Source of the DNA: Acidobacteriota bacterium
GTDB taxonomy: Bacteria; Acidobacteriota; Blastocatellia; Pyrinomonadales; Pyrinomonadaceae
Length of the DNA: 59,279 nucleotides
Direction of reading: 5' to 3'
Assembly (NCBI GenBank): GCA_029781855.1
Contig: JAKOVX010000074.1
Coordinates: 1 to 59,279 of the forward strand
In this document: piece by piece, positions 24,655-33,253 of the stretch
How the letters are laid out: the number at the start of each line of letters is the position of its first letter
Position numbering within the stretch: the first letter of the stretch is position 1
Made by a program: the position numbers and the translations under genes
The notes under the pieces: model-generated
Seen by the model: the letters and a program-made list of their open reading frames with translations, nothing else
The model's database searches: none
Told to the model about the DNA's origin: nothing

Positions 24655-25523
24655 AAAATACTGTAAACAAATGGTTTGTTGCCGAGGTCGTGTGCTCGGC
24701 GGACGCCGCCGAGGCAGTCGAATCCGCATTCAACGTTCTTGACGCACTCGGTACCGAGATCGACAGCCTACGAAAGGCGAAGGACGAGCCGTTGTGTGTT
24801 TCGGGTTATTTCGAGACTGCTCCGGCCTTGGGAGAGGTCCGGGCGGCGGTCGAAGAATCGCTGCGTATATATGGCTTCAACGCAGGGTCAATCGTTAGCA
24901 TCACGATCAAGGATGTCGAGCAGACCGATTGGCTTGCCGAGTGGAAGAAGCATTGGAAGGCGACCGAGATCGGCCGGTTTGTTATTGCACCGCCGTGGGA
25001 AGATGTAGCCGAAGGCGGCAGATTCGTCATTCGCATCGAGCCGAACATGGCGTTCGGTACCGGCACGCACGAAACGACAAAACTCTGCGTCAAAAAGATC
25101 GACGAACTCTATCGGCCCGAGCAATCGTTTCTCGATGTCGGAACCGGGACCGGAATTCTAGCGATCGCGGCGGCGAAACTCGGCGGCACGCGAATAGTCG
25201 CCTGCGACACGGACATTGACTCGGTTGCGATCGCGCGTGAAAATGCCATTCTCAACGGGGTCGCGGATGCGATCGAGTATTTCGACGGTTCCATCGACGA
25301 CGCGATGCCAGTTTTCGATTTCGTTTGCGCGAACCTCACGATCGATGTCATCCTGCCGATCCTCGATCTACTATTATCGAAGTCCGGCCAAGTTCTGTTG
25401 TTGTCCGGAATTCTCGTCGAGCAAAAAGATCTGATCGCGGACGCACTTGCCGAACGCGGGATCGCAGACTATACGGTCGAAGCGGACGGCGAGTGGATAT
25501 CGGTTTTGGTTAATATCAGTTAG
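24651..25523 (+). CDS. prmA: Ribosomal protein L11 methyltransferase PrmA
   Basis: The 290-residue protein has a variable N-terminal substrate-recognition domain followed by a Rossmann methyltransferase domain. The linker motif MAFGTGTHETTKLC and the SAM site FLDVGTGTGILAIAAAKLG are typical of PrmA, and VCANLTIDVIL supplies the NL motif. It trimethylates ribosomal protein L11. The gene overlaps era by 4 bases at its start and a convergent gene by 8 bases at its end. The match is convincing but without the genome, other L11-type methyltransferases cannot be fully excluded. Confidence 0.92.
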   Translation: MKNTVNKWFVAEVVCSADAAEAVESAFNVLDALGTEIDSLRKAKDEPLCVSGYFETAPALGEVRAAVEESLRIYGFNAGSIVSITIKDVEQTDWLAEWKKHWKATEIGRFVIAPPWEDVAEGGRFVIRIEPNMAFGTGTHETTKLCVKKIDELYRPEQSFLDVGTGTGILAIAAAKLGGTRIVACDTDIDSVAIARENAILNGVADAIEYFDGSIDDAMPVFDFVCANLTIDVILPILDLLLSKSGQVLLLSGILVEQKDLIADALAERGIADYTVEADGEWISVLVNIS

Positions 25524-27516
25524 GTTTTTTCTGCGGTACCGCAACGGGAATGTCGCCGTCATCGGTAATGGTGACGAGCGGTTCGCGCGCCTTTGGCCGC
25601 AGTTTCGGGGCCGCTTTTGCGAGGACCGGCGGCGTGCGGGCCGACGAGATCGATACCGGCGAGAGCGGCTCGATGCGTTTCATTATGGTCCCGCCGCGGC
25701 CCGCCGTCCACACGTCCTTTCCGCCGCGATAAACTACCGCCTGCAGAACCTTGCCCGTGATATTAGGCTGACTCAGCCAATTGACTCCGCCGTTTTCGGT
25801 GACAAGGACCGTTCCAAGCTCGCCGACCGCGATGGCGTTATCTCGGCCGAATGCCTGCACGGCAAAGAGGTTCGATCTCGACGGCGATTCCTGGTCTTTC
25901 CACGTTTCGCCGCCGTCCGTTGTCCGCAGGATCACGCCGCCCGCTCCGACCGCGTAACCGTCCTGATCGTCGAAGAAACTAACCGAATAGAGATTTTCGC
26001 GTAAATTCGTCTTGATCTTTCGCCAGGTGACGCCGCCGTCACGCGTTCGCAGAACCGTGCCTTTGTCGCCGACGACGATGCCGTGCTTATCGTCAAAAAA
26101 GCGTACGTCCTCAAGCCAGAGACGCGTGCCCGATTCGAATTGCTCCCAATACGCACCCGCCGAATCCGACCGCAGGATCATCCCGTTCGCACCGACGGCA
26201 AAGCCGAGTTTGTCGGTGACGAAATTGACGCTCAGCAGGTCTTCCGTAACGTTTGAGATGCCCTTGCCCCAACTCGCCCCACCGTTGATCGTTCGCAGGA
26301 CGGTTCCCTTGTCGCCGACGGCCCAGCCTTTTTGGCCGTCGTAAAAATAGACGGAATTCAGGTTCTCGTTCGTGTCGGTAAATACGGGCAGCCAGGTTTC
26401 ACCGGCGTTGTTCGTCAGCCAGATCCGGCCTCGCGAACCGACGGCGACGCCGATCTCGTTATCGAGGAAGAGCAGGTCGTTCACGTCGTCACGGCCGCCC
26501 TCGCTCAGCCGCTGCCAGCTATATCCGCTGTCGTCGGTCCGCAGGATCAAGCCGTTCTCGCCGACCGCCCAACCGGTAAACGCGTCGGCAAAGCACGCCG
26601 CGACGAGTTTCGGACTTGTTCGCACGTTAAATGGCAGCCACGTGACGCCGCTGTCGCCGGTGAGCCAGACGAGCCCGTCGGCGTCGGTGATCGCTCCGTC
26701 GGTGCCACTCGCAGTGCTGACCGCGAGTAGGTCGGCCCGGCTGTAGATATTGACGTTCGCCCAGGTCTCGCCGGCGTCGGTGCTGCGGGCGACGCATCCG
26801 CCGTAACCCGCCGCGACCATCGTCGTCGCACTGAAATAAGCAACGCCGGCGACGATCGCGCCGCCGCACGGCTTTGCGAACGTCCACGTCGTGCCGCCGT
26901 CGCGGGTCGAGATCAATGTGCCGTTAACGCCAGCCGCGGCGGCCAATTTAGCGTCGAATGTTGCGACATTCAACAGATGATCGGTCGCCTCGGACTTCTG
27001 CGTTTGCCACGTGACGCCGCCGTCGGTCGTTTTCAGTATTCGCCCGTAAGTGCCGACGATCCATCCGGTTGCGGGCTCCGTTTTCGAGAAAGCGATACTG
27101 TAAAGGTGGTCTTTGGCATCGACTTCGACCGGCTTCCAGGTCTTGCCGCCGTTCGAAGTCGCGATGATCGTGCCGCGGGCGCCGACGGCGATCGCGCTGT
27201 CGTCGTCGATCGCCCAAACGCCCGAGATCACGACGTCGACCGGAGAGATCTGCCGCTGCCAATAAAAGCCGCCGTCGGTCGTCCGCAGGATCGTCGCCTC
27301 CGAACCGACCGCGAAACCGTGCCGTTTGTCCTTTGCAAAACTTATCGAATAGAGCGGATTGCCCTGCGGCAGCGGATTCTGCCAGACCCATCCCTGGCCG
27401 GTCCGCTGGGCGAAAACACTGCCGCTGAGCAGAATTATGAGAATAAAAAACGAAGGCGCAAGCGCACCGAATGTGCCCGAACACCCTTGAATCCTCAACT
27501 TCTGCAATACTCTCAT
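25516..27516 (-). CDS. Secreted Ycf48/BNR-repeat beta-propeller protein
   Basis: From the ATG at 27516 the 666-residue protein has an N-terminal hydrophobic signal (APSFFILIILLSGSVFAQ) and then about fourteen copies of the Ycf48/BNR pattern, such as GWAVGDKGTVLRTINGG and ATILRTTDGGFYW, each about 42 residues. These fold into beta-propellers. Ycf48 is a photosystem II assembly factor in cyanobacteria, but non-photosynthetic bacteria have many homologues of unknown role. A longer frame from 27600 is rejected because it adds a basic non-signal stretch before the hydrophobic segment. The gene ends inside prmA by 8 bases. A tandem repeat lies just upstream of its start. Confidence 0.85.
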   Translation of the reverse strand: MRVLQKLRIQGCSGTFGALAPSFFILIILLSGSVFAQRTGQGWVWQNPLPQGNPLYSISFAKDKRHGFAVGSEATILRTTDGGFYWQRQISPVDVVISGVWAIDDDSAIAVGARGTIIATSNGGKTWKPVEVDAKDHLYSIAFSKTEPATGWIVGTYGRILKTTDGGVTWQTQKSEATDHLLNVATFDAKLAAAAGVNGTLISTRDGGTTWTFAKPCGGAIVAGVAYFSATTMVAAGYGGCVARSTDAGETWANVNIYSRADLLAVSTASGTDGAITDADGLVWLTGDSGVTWLPFNVRTSPKLVAACFADAFTGWAVGENGLILRTDDSGYSWQRLSEGGRDDVNDLLFLDNEIGVAVGSRGRIWLTNNAGETWLPVFTDTNENLNSVYFYDGQKGWAVGDKGTVLRTINGGASWGKGISNVTEDLLSVNFVTDKLGFAVGANGMILRSDSAGAYWEQFESGTRLWLEDVRFFDDKHGIVVGDKGTVLRTRDGGVTWRKIKTNLRENLYSVSFFDDQDGYAVGAGGVILRTTDGGETWKDQESPSRSNLFAVQAFGRDNAIAVGELGTVLVTENGGVNWLSQPNITGKVLQAVVYRGGKDVWTAGRGGTIMKRIEPLSPVSISSARTPPVLAKAAPKLRPKAREPLVTITDDGDIPVAVPQKKPN

Positions 27517-27592
27517 TAATTCTTTCGTGCGACACGACGAACGGCCTGCGCGGGCCTGTTTAGGCCATCTGGAGCGTGAGAAAATGATTTTT

Positions 27593-27802
27593 TCACACAA
27601 ATCTAAGGTTTCTCAACACGAATCTAAGGTTTTGTCACACGATTCTAAGGTTTCGTCACACGATTCTAAGGTTTCGTCACACTATTCCAAGGTTCCGTCA
27701 CACAATTCTAAGGTTCCGTCACACGATTCTAAGGTTTCGTCACACTATTCCAAGGTTTCGTCGCACGAATCTAAGGTTCTGTCACAGTGATCTAGGGTTT
27801 TC
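27593..27802. repeat. Ten-copy 21-bp tandem repeat
   Basis: Ten contiguous 21-base units run from 27593 to 27802, with a partial eleventh to 27810. The consensus starts TCACACGATTCT and ends AAGGTTTCG. Units differ by a few bases, mainly in the middle (GATTCT, TATTCC, AATTCT). The array lies in the 336-base gap between the start of the Ycf48-like gene (minus strand) and the end of rnhA, that is, upstream of the Ycf48-like gene. On the plus strand it reads as a heptapeptide repeat (SHDSKVS), but that frame has no codon or context support. No spacers, so not CRISPR. The 21-base period is two turns of B-DNA, so a binding-site array is possible. Confidence 0.9.
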
Positions 27803-27852
27803 TCGCACGCTTTCGGCCGTTTGCCGAGTGCCGACCGCCGTCAAAAACCGTT

Positions 27853-28311
27853 TCAGATCTCTAGGACACCCAGTTCGACGACCGCGTCTTCTAATAAAGC
27901 CTGGTCAACATAACCGAGTTCCGCCATCTTGCGCGCCATCGAATCGGCGACTTCCTGCACATCGTGGCCGTTGTGGCCCTTGACCCATTTCCAGGTTATA
28001 TGATGCTTTTTGGCAGCGTTATCAAGTCGTTTCCACCAATCGTGATTGGTCTTTCGCTTCCACGTGCCGCCCATAGTCTCGACCACGTATCGCGAATCCG
28101 ACATCAACGTCACGGTGCAAGGTTCTTTCAAATTCTCAAGCCCGATCGCCGCCGCCGCGATCTCCGCCTGCTGATTCGTCGCGTTTCCCAAATACTCGCC
28201 GACCGCTTTCCAAAGGCCCTTAAAGCCTAAAACAGCCACCGCCGCCGCACGTGGATTACCTTTCCCGTTGCCGAGGCTCGAACCGTCACAGACTATGGTG
28301 ACTTGTTTCAT
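27853..28311 (-). CDS. rnhA: Ribonuclease HI
   Basis: The 152-residue protein has the RNase H catalytic carboxylates: the Asp of VCDGSSLGNGKG (residue 9), the Glu of NQQAEIAAAAIGLE (about 50), the Asp of LMSDSRYVVETM (about 72), and the Asp near EVADSMARKMA (about 131). KRKTNHDWWKRLD and WKWVKGHNGHDVQEV match the E. coli handle and loop regions. It cleaves RNA in RNA-DNA hybrids. The start ATG at 28311 lies 3 bases after the end of the small membrane protein gene, so the three minus-strand genes from 30880 to 27853 are probably one transcription unit. Confidence 0.92.
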   Translation of the reverse strand: MKQVTIVCDGSSLGNGKGNPRAAAVAVLGFKGLWKAVGEYLGNATNQQAEIAAAAIGLENLKEPCTVTLMSDSRYVVETMGGTWKRKTNHDWWKRLDNAAKKHHITWKWVKGHNGHDVQEVADSMARKMAELGYVDQALLEDAVVELGVLEI

Positions 28312-28314
28312 GTT

Positions 28315-28650
28315 TTATTCGACACGTGGTTTTAGTTTTCGACTAATTATTCTGCAAAGTAGCCCGACGATGAAAGCGCTTCCAACGATCACGGAAAAGT
28401 TGAATACTAGTCCCAAGACACCATCTTCTAAGACCCCGTATCTATTGCCCCACCAGGAAAATGGTACTCCCCAGTTCGGAAAATCGGGTCCCGAGGACAT
28501 TAGATCTCCTTTCGAACTCACCAGTTTCGCTTGATATTCATTATTCGCAAGTATGTAATTACCAACATTTAGGAAAACGAATACGAGTATCGTAACGATA
28601 AACCCAAGCTTGAATGACCTGTCATACAATCGGCTCATCTCTTCATCCAA
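28315..28650 (-). CDS. Small two-helix membrane protein, unknown function
   Basis: The 111-residue protein has two clear membrane segments, FKLGFIVTILVFVFLNVGNY (about 13-32) and VFNFSVIVGSAFIVGLLC (about 82-100), joined by a polar loop rich in aromatic residues (FPNWGVPFSWWGNRYG). I do not recognise a family. Its start overlaps the end of the SMC-like gene by 8 bases, and rnhA starts 3 bases after its end. Codon use looks more AT-rich than the ATPase gene beside it. The role is unknown. Confidence 0.6.
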   Translation of the reverse strand: MDEEMSRLYDRSFKLGFIVTILVFVFLNVGNYILANNEYQAKLVSSKGDLMSSGPDFPNWGVPFSWWGNRYGVLEDGVLGLVFNFSVIVGSAFIVGLLCRIISRKLKPRVE

Positions 28651-30880
28651 CGGCTACTACGTTATCCACATAGCTATCGAACGTCTCGTCGTGCGATATC
28701 ACAAAAAGCTGGTCAAAATGTGTGATCCGGCTGATCTGCATCGCGAGGTTTTCGCGGCGTTCGGCGTCCATATTGGTCGTCGGTTCGTCGAAGAAAGCGA
28801 TGCGGATATCGGTCAACTGTTTTAGCAACGCTAGCCGCACCGACAACGCCGCCGCCATCTGCTCGCCGCCCGAGAGACTCTGGAACGGCCGCTCGTAACC
28901 GTCCTCCTCAAGCATTATGGCGTAATCTTCGCCCCATTTCAGCGTCCGCTCGGCGTTTCCTGTAATTTCGCGAAACATCAGGTTTGCTTCGAGCGAGACG
29001 TGGTAGACGTAATTGCGTGCGACGCGAGGCGCTGCCTCTTTAAGGGTGTCGCGAATGAACGTCGTTGCCTCCGCCACCTTTTCGAGCCGCTCCTTTTCCT
29101 TGAACTCGCCGGCGAGCGACTTGCGAAGCTCAGCAAAGCGTTTACGCTCGGCTTCAAGCTGTGCGGCGCGATGCTGCGCGGCGTCGTGCCGTGCACGGGC
29201 GGCGGCGAGCCCTTTTTCGGCTTCGAGCAATGTCGATTTTTCCCTCGAATGCCGCTGAGCGTCGTATTTGTAGTCGGCCGAGCGGTCGAGGTCTTCGATC
29301 TCGAGTTTTTCGAACAAGATCTGGCGATCCGCGCAAAGTCGTTCGAGATTCCTGTCGATCTCCGAGGCTGAAGCCCGCAGGTCCGGTTCTCGGCGAACCT
29401 CGCTCTCGAGCAGGCGGAGCCGCGAACGCGGGTCACCAAGTTCCGCCAGTTTTGCCTCATTCTCGGTAAGTTCCTTCTCAGCTCCGGCGAGGTTACCGAT
29501 CTGCCGCTCCATCGCTTTTTGTTCGTCGGCGAGCCGTGTGCCTTCGTCCTTGAGCTCCTTCTCACGCGAACGCAACGAGTCGAGCGTGGACGCCAACCGC
29601 TCGGCGTCGCGAGCTGCACGCAGAACGCCGGCGACCGTTACGCGCTCCGTTTCAGCGGCGGATATCCGCGAACGAACGTCCTCGAATTGGCCGGAGACAA
29701 ATGACTCGAGCGTCTGTCCGGGCTTGAGATTAAGGCACTTTTCGGAAAGGATCGGGCAGAGCCCGTTGCGTATCTCGTCCTGAAATTTTCGGTCGCGTTC
29801 GAGAGCGGCATTCAGATGGGCGATCTCCTTGATCAACTCGGCATCGCGAGCAGAGAGCGGTTCGACCTGAGCGGCTGCTGCTCGGCTGCTCTCAGCCTGC
29901 TTGATCTGTTCGGAATTTTCGCGATACGTGACGCGCAGGCGATCGACCCGCTGCTTGAGGGCCTCGGCCTGCTCGGCGACCGCACGGGCGGCAGCGATAC
30001 GCTCGCGAAGCTGTGAGCGAGTCGTTTCGAGCGATTCCTGATCCTTTACTTTTGGCGATAGTTCGGCAATTTCGACGTGTGCCTTTTCCAGATTTAGAAG
30101 TGCGTCGGAGTTGCGCTTCTGTTCCGATCGGACTGCGGCGAGGGCATTCTCGACACGTTCGATCTCATTTAGCGTTTCGACGACATGACGCTTTTCGTCC
30201 GCGGTCCGTTCGAGTGTCTGGATCTCAGCGGCGAGTTTGCCGATCTGCTCCATTTGCGACTTGTGCTCTTCGTCGACGGATTCGGAACGCGAGAGTTCAC
30301 CCTCGGCGCGGGCGATCACCTCGCGGACGCCAGTGATCTGCGTGTCGATGAATCGCGACGTTTCACGCAGCTTCTCCGCGGCCTGCCTGTATTCTTCGAC
30401 CTTCAGCAGACGGTCGAACGCCACCTTGCGATCGGTCGCGCTTTCGAGAAATATCGCCGTGAACGTGCCCTGCGGTACGCCGATCGCCTGCCGGAACAGC
30501 GATTTAAGATCGGTTCCCGGTTCGAGGCCGAGGTGCTGCCAGAGAAAGCGAAAAACCTCCTCTTTCTTGTCCGCGATTTTCGTTTGCAGACGCGGATCGG
30601 TGACGTAATAACCGGCTCCCGTGTCGCGATAGACGACATATTCACGTTCGTCGAGCCCGCTCTCGAACGTGATCCGTGCCCAACCCTTTTTCGCACCTCG
30701 TCGGAGGAATTCTTCCTTTTTGTACTCTAGCAGGTCGAACAGGACCCAAGCGATCGCCTCTATTATGGTCGTCTTGCCGGCGCCGTTCTCGCCGGTGATG
30801 GCGGTCGTCCCTCTTGTGAATTCGAAAGTTGCGGCGGCGTGAGATTTGATATTCTCAAGCTCGACCTTTGAGATATGCAT
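28643..30880 (-). CDS. Rad50/SbcC-like SMC-family ATPase
   Basis: The 745-residue protein has an N-terminal ATPase lobe with Walker A ITGENGAGKTTIIEAIAW (residues 28-46), a long coiled coil (about 170-610) and a C-terminal lobe with the signature SLSGGEQMAAALSVR, Walker B RIAFFDEPTTNMD and a His switch (VISHDETFD). It starts at the ATG at 30880. At the hook (about 375-382) it has LCPILSEKC, a C-x6-C arrangement in place of the CxxC zinc hook of Rad50/SbcC. SbcC normally partners the nuclease SbcD to trim DNA ends, but no SbcD is encoded nearby. It may be a stand-alone SMC-like ATPase or use a distant partner. Confidence 0.88.
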   Translation of the reverse strand: MHISKVELENIKSHAAATFEFTRGTTAITGENGAGKTTIIEAIAWVLFDLLEYKKEEFLRRGAKKGWARITFESGLDEREYVVYRDTGAGYYVTDPRLQTKIADKKEEVFRFLWQHLGLEPGTDLKSLFRQAIGVPQGTFTAIFLESATDRKVAFDRLLKVEEYRQAAEKLRETSRFIDTQITGVREVIARAEGELSRSESVDEEHKSQMEQIGKLAAEIQTLERTADEKRHVVETLNEIERVENALAAVRSEQKRNSDALLNLEKAHVEIAELSPKVKDQESLETTRSQLRERIAAARAVAEQAEALKQRVDRLRVTYRENSEQIKQAESSRAAAAQVEPLSARDAELIKEIAHLNAALERDRKFQDEIRNGLCPILSEKCLNLKPGQTLESFVSGQFEDVRSRISAAETERVTVAGVLRAARDAERLASTLDSLRSREKELKDEGTRLADEQKAMERQIGNLAGAEKELTENEAKLAELGDPRSRLRLLESEVRREPDLRASASEIDRNLERLCADRQILFEKLEIEDLDRSADYKYDAQRHSREKSTLLEAEKGLAAARARHDAAQHRAAQLEAERKRFAELRKSLAGEFKEKERLEKVAEATTFIRDTLKEAAPRVARNYVYHVSLEANLMFREITGNAERTLKWGEDYAIMLEEDGYERPFQSLSGGEQMAAALSVRLALLKQLTDIRIAFFDEPTTNMDAERRENLAMQISRITHFDQLFVISHDETFDSYVDNVVAVG

Positions 30881-31003
30881 AGGGAAGTGCGTTGTGCGCT
30901 ACATCCTCAATTCTAATTGAATTCCAAACAAAGAAAAAGAATGCCGCAACGACGATGGCAAATACGTGCCTTTCGTGATATTCGTTGAAACGGTTGAGAA
31001 ACT

Positions 31004-31303
31004 ATGACCAAATTTGAGACCGGCGATCCCGTGATCATTGTTTTGCACACCCCGCGTGAAAAGCTCATCGGCCTGGTCGGTGAGATCAATGCGGCGGGGA
31101 TCTTCGTCCGCGCGATCGAACTTGGTTATTTCGAGGACTGGAGCCGGGCCATCGCCTCGGGCGAACCGTTCCTGCAGATGAACGATTATTTCTTTCCGAT
31201 GTGGCGTGTTGAGCGGATTACGCGCGACGAGCCCGGCGGTGATATTCCATCGATGTCCGAACAGTTTTTGGAAAGGACCGGCAGGGAACTCGCAGAATTC
31301 TAA
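31004..31303 (+). CDS. Conserved small protein, unknown function
   Basis: The 99-residue acidic protein has a pattern of short beta strands (VIIVLHTPREKLIGLVGEI) followed by YFEDWSRAIASGEP and ends in a helix. No motif of known function is visible. The ATG at 31004 follows a GTTGAGAAACT stretch and is divergent from the SMC-like gene, leaving 123 bases for two promoters. Its stop is 8 bases from the end of the convergent DUF4097-like gene. The pattern of charge and length looks like a real coding sequence, and I recall similar short proteins in Acidobacteriota, but function is unknown. Confidence 0.7.
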   Translation: MTKFETGDPVIIVLHTPREKLIGLVGEINAAGIFVRAIELGYFEDWSRAIASGEPFLQMNDYFFPMWRVERITRDEPGGDIPSMSEQFLERTGRELAEF

Positions 31304-31311
31304 CCGAGAGG

Positions 31312-32358
31312 CTACTGCTGCTTCTTGATCGAGATCGAGCCGTTGTTGGTGGTCAGGCGGAGTGATGCGTCGCCGCCTTTACCGAGCGTAGCGGCGATGT
31401 TCTTGACCGGGCCGGGCGTTATGTTCTCGGTGGCGAGTTTGTATGGGATATCCGACGAGAATGCACCAAATCCGTACGAAGCGGTCAGCATACACGAGGA
31501 TGTTTCGGGAAGCCACAATTTGATCGATCCGTTCGAAGTCCCAAACCTATAGGAACCGCCATTGAGGATATCGCCGTTGTAGGCGACCGTTCCGGAGATC
31601 GAATTTACCTCGATCTGGCGATGAGCTATCTTCTGCACCGAGATAGAGCCGCTGGTCGTTTTCGCCCTGAAGATATCACCGATCTCGCTCGGACTGGCGT
31701 CAAATGCCAGGATATTCCCCGACGTATTTTCAAGATTCATTGCTCCGCTCGACTGTTCGACGGTCAAGTCGCCGCGGTACGTTGTCGCATTAATGCCGTC
31801 CGAGATATTCCGAAGCGAAATATCGCCCCCGGCGTTCTTAATTCCTACCCGCCGAATGCCGTCAACCACGAACGAAACTTCCTGGCCTTTGAGATTCAAT
31901 GTCGCGTTCACGGGTGCGTCGATCTCGATCTCGTCACCGCTGACACACTCACCAGAGGGAATGAAATTGTTCTTTTCACCGCTGTCCGGCAGGACCATGA
32001 TCCACACCGGATCGCCCGTCTTCTGATTTTTTTGCTGGACGCGGAATCCGACCGTGGTCCCGGATGAGACGAAAACCCGCACCTCGTTCCGATCCCAGCC
32101 GTTGACCTTAACATTGCCCTGCATCACGCAGAGTGAAATATTGATCTTCGGGTCTACCTTGATCGACCGTTCCGAATCGCCACCGCCGAAGAACACCATC
32201 TTTGGGAGGGCAGACGTTTTGCCTTTAACAACCACCGGCGGTGCCGGAGCGGCCGGCTTGGATCGGGGGTCGGGCTGCGCCGAGGCAGCGTGTGCCATCA
32301 TTATCGTGATCGCAGCGGCCGCTGACACGATCGCAAATTTTCTGAGTGTGAATCTCAT
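31312..32358 (-). CDS. Secreted DUF4097-like beta-helix protein
   Basis: The 348-residue protein has a signal peptide (IVSAAAAITIMMAHAASAQP) and a proline-rich linker. The rest shows repeated short beta strands with alternating Gly/Asn/Ser, for example IKNAGGDISLRNISDGINA and GSISVQKIAHRQIEVNSISG, as in the DUF4097 (putative adhesin) beta-helix family. Such genes often sit with anti-sigma and sigma factor genes, and here it follows the anti-sigma gene by 13 bases on the same strand. The function is unknown; it may be a surface protein or a regulon member of the adjacent sigma factor. Confidence 0.82.
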   Translation of the reverse strand: MRFTLRKFAIVSAAAAITIMMAHAASAQPDPRSKPAAPAPPVVVKGKTSALPKMVFFGGGDSERSIKVDPKINISLCVMQGNVKVNGWDRNEVRVFVSSGTTVGFRVQQKNQKTGDPVWIMVLPDSGEKNNFIPSGECVSGDEIEIDAPVNATLNLKGQEVSFVVDGIRRVGIKNAGGDISLRNISDGINATTYRGDLTVEQSSGAMNLENTSGNILAFDASPSEIGDIFRAKTTSGSISVQKIAHRQIEVNSISGTVAYNGDILNGGSYRFGTSNGSIKLWLPETSSCMLTASYGFGAFSSDIPYKLATENITPGPVKNIAATLGKGGDASLRLTTNNGSISIKKQQ

Positions 32359-32371
32359 TTGTTCTGCAGGG

Positions 32372-33253
32372 CTAACGGAGGCTAGCGACCAGCTCCTCCT
32401 TCTGCGAGACCGAGCTCAGGAGATCGATCTTGTTCTGGTATGACGCGTATAGGACCTGCTTTGCGGATTCGTTCTTAGGGTTCTTTTTGACCTCGACACG
32501 CATTTTATCGATCGCATCGTTAACCACCGCAAGATCACGTTCGAACGAGATCCGCTCCGAGCCGCGCATGGTAGCGTCCTTCTGGTTCTGGACCGATTGG
32601 GAAAGGCTTGCGATCGTTCGGAGATAATTCTCTTCGCCCGGCAAATATGTGTTCTGTGTGTCGGCTGCGGCCGTGGGCGTCGGATCAGACGGCTGCTTGA
32701 AGACTGCTCGTTTCGGCTCCGAATAAACCGCTCTCTCAGCCCTGACGGGTTGCTCGTCGGTCTTGATCGTCGCAGAATCCGGATCAGCCTTCGGCGTAAC
32801 CGTCGAAACCTCGGTCGGCACGACCGGCTTAACGGGCGATGTCACAACCGGCGTCACGTTCTTTGCCGTGTTAACCGCTGCAGGCTGCCGATCGATCATA
32901 ACTAGGGCCGTGATTCCGAAGACGATTATCAACGCAGCCGCTGCAGCCATCGAAGGGGACATTAGCCCGACGCTCAGAAATGCCCATGCCTTTTGCCAAA
33001 AGGGGCGGTTCTCACGCTCGACTGCGATCGAATCATTTATCCGTGTCCACAAACGCTGCGTAGGTACGAGCGTGTTAAATTCGCGTTCGAGAGCAGGGAA
33101 TACAACTGCCGATTCATCCTCAGCTTCGGCGAGCATCGACGCACAAGCATCGCACGTTGCGATGTGTCCGGAGACTCGAGCCGTCTGGACATGGTCAAGC
33201 TCACCGTCCAGGAACGCCTGAATAATTCCAATGTCTAAACAATCCTGCTTCAT
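32372..33253 (-). CDS. Zinc-finger (zf-HC2) membrane anti-sigma factor
   Basis: The 293-residue protein begins with a zf-HC2 motif, HIATCDACASML (HxxxCxxC), near residue 30, which binds zinc and the sigma factor. A membrane segment, AAAAALIIVFGITALVMI, lies near residue 100. The periplasmic part is Thr/Pro-rich (TPVVTSPVKPVVPTEVSTV) and ends in a charged helical region. Its start overlaps the stop of the sigma gene (ATGA at 33250), and an AAGGA site precedes the ATG. It should hold the sigma factor at the membrane until a signal arrives, a standard ECF sigma/anti-sigma pair. Confidence 0.9.
   Translation of the reverse strand: MKQDCLDIGIIQAFLDGELDHVQTARVSGHIATCDACASMLAEAEDESAVVFPALEREFNTLVPTQRLWTRINDSIAVERENRPFWQKAWAFLSVGLMSPSMAAAAALIIVFGITALVMIDRQPAAVNTAKNVTPVVTSPVKPVVPTEVSTVTPKADPDSATIKTDEQPVRAERAVYSEPKRAVFKQPSDPTPTAAADTQNTYLPGEENYLRTIASLSQSVQNQKDATMRGSERISFERDLAVVNDAIDKMRVEVKKNPKNESAKQVLYASYQNKIDLLSSVSQKEELVASLR

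Noticed and set aside
27527..27790. Plus-strand frame encoding SHDSKVS heptapeptides
   Set aside because: It is only the reading of the 21-bp tandem repeat; a multiple-of-three period keeps a frame open by itself. No ribosome site or recognisable non-repeat sequence supports it.
27593..27802. CRISPR array
   Set aside because: The repeats are contiguous with no spacers, and no cas genes are present.
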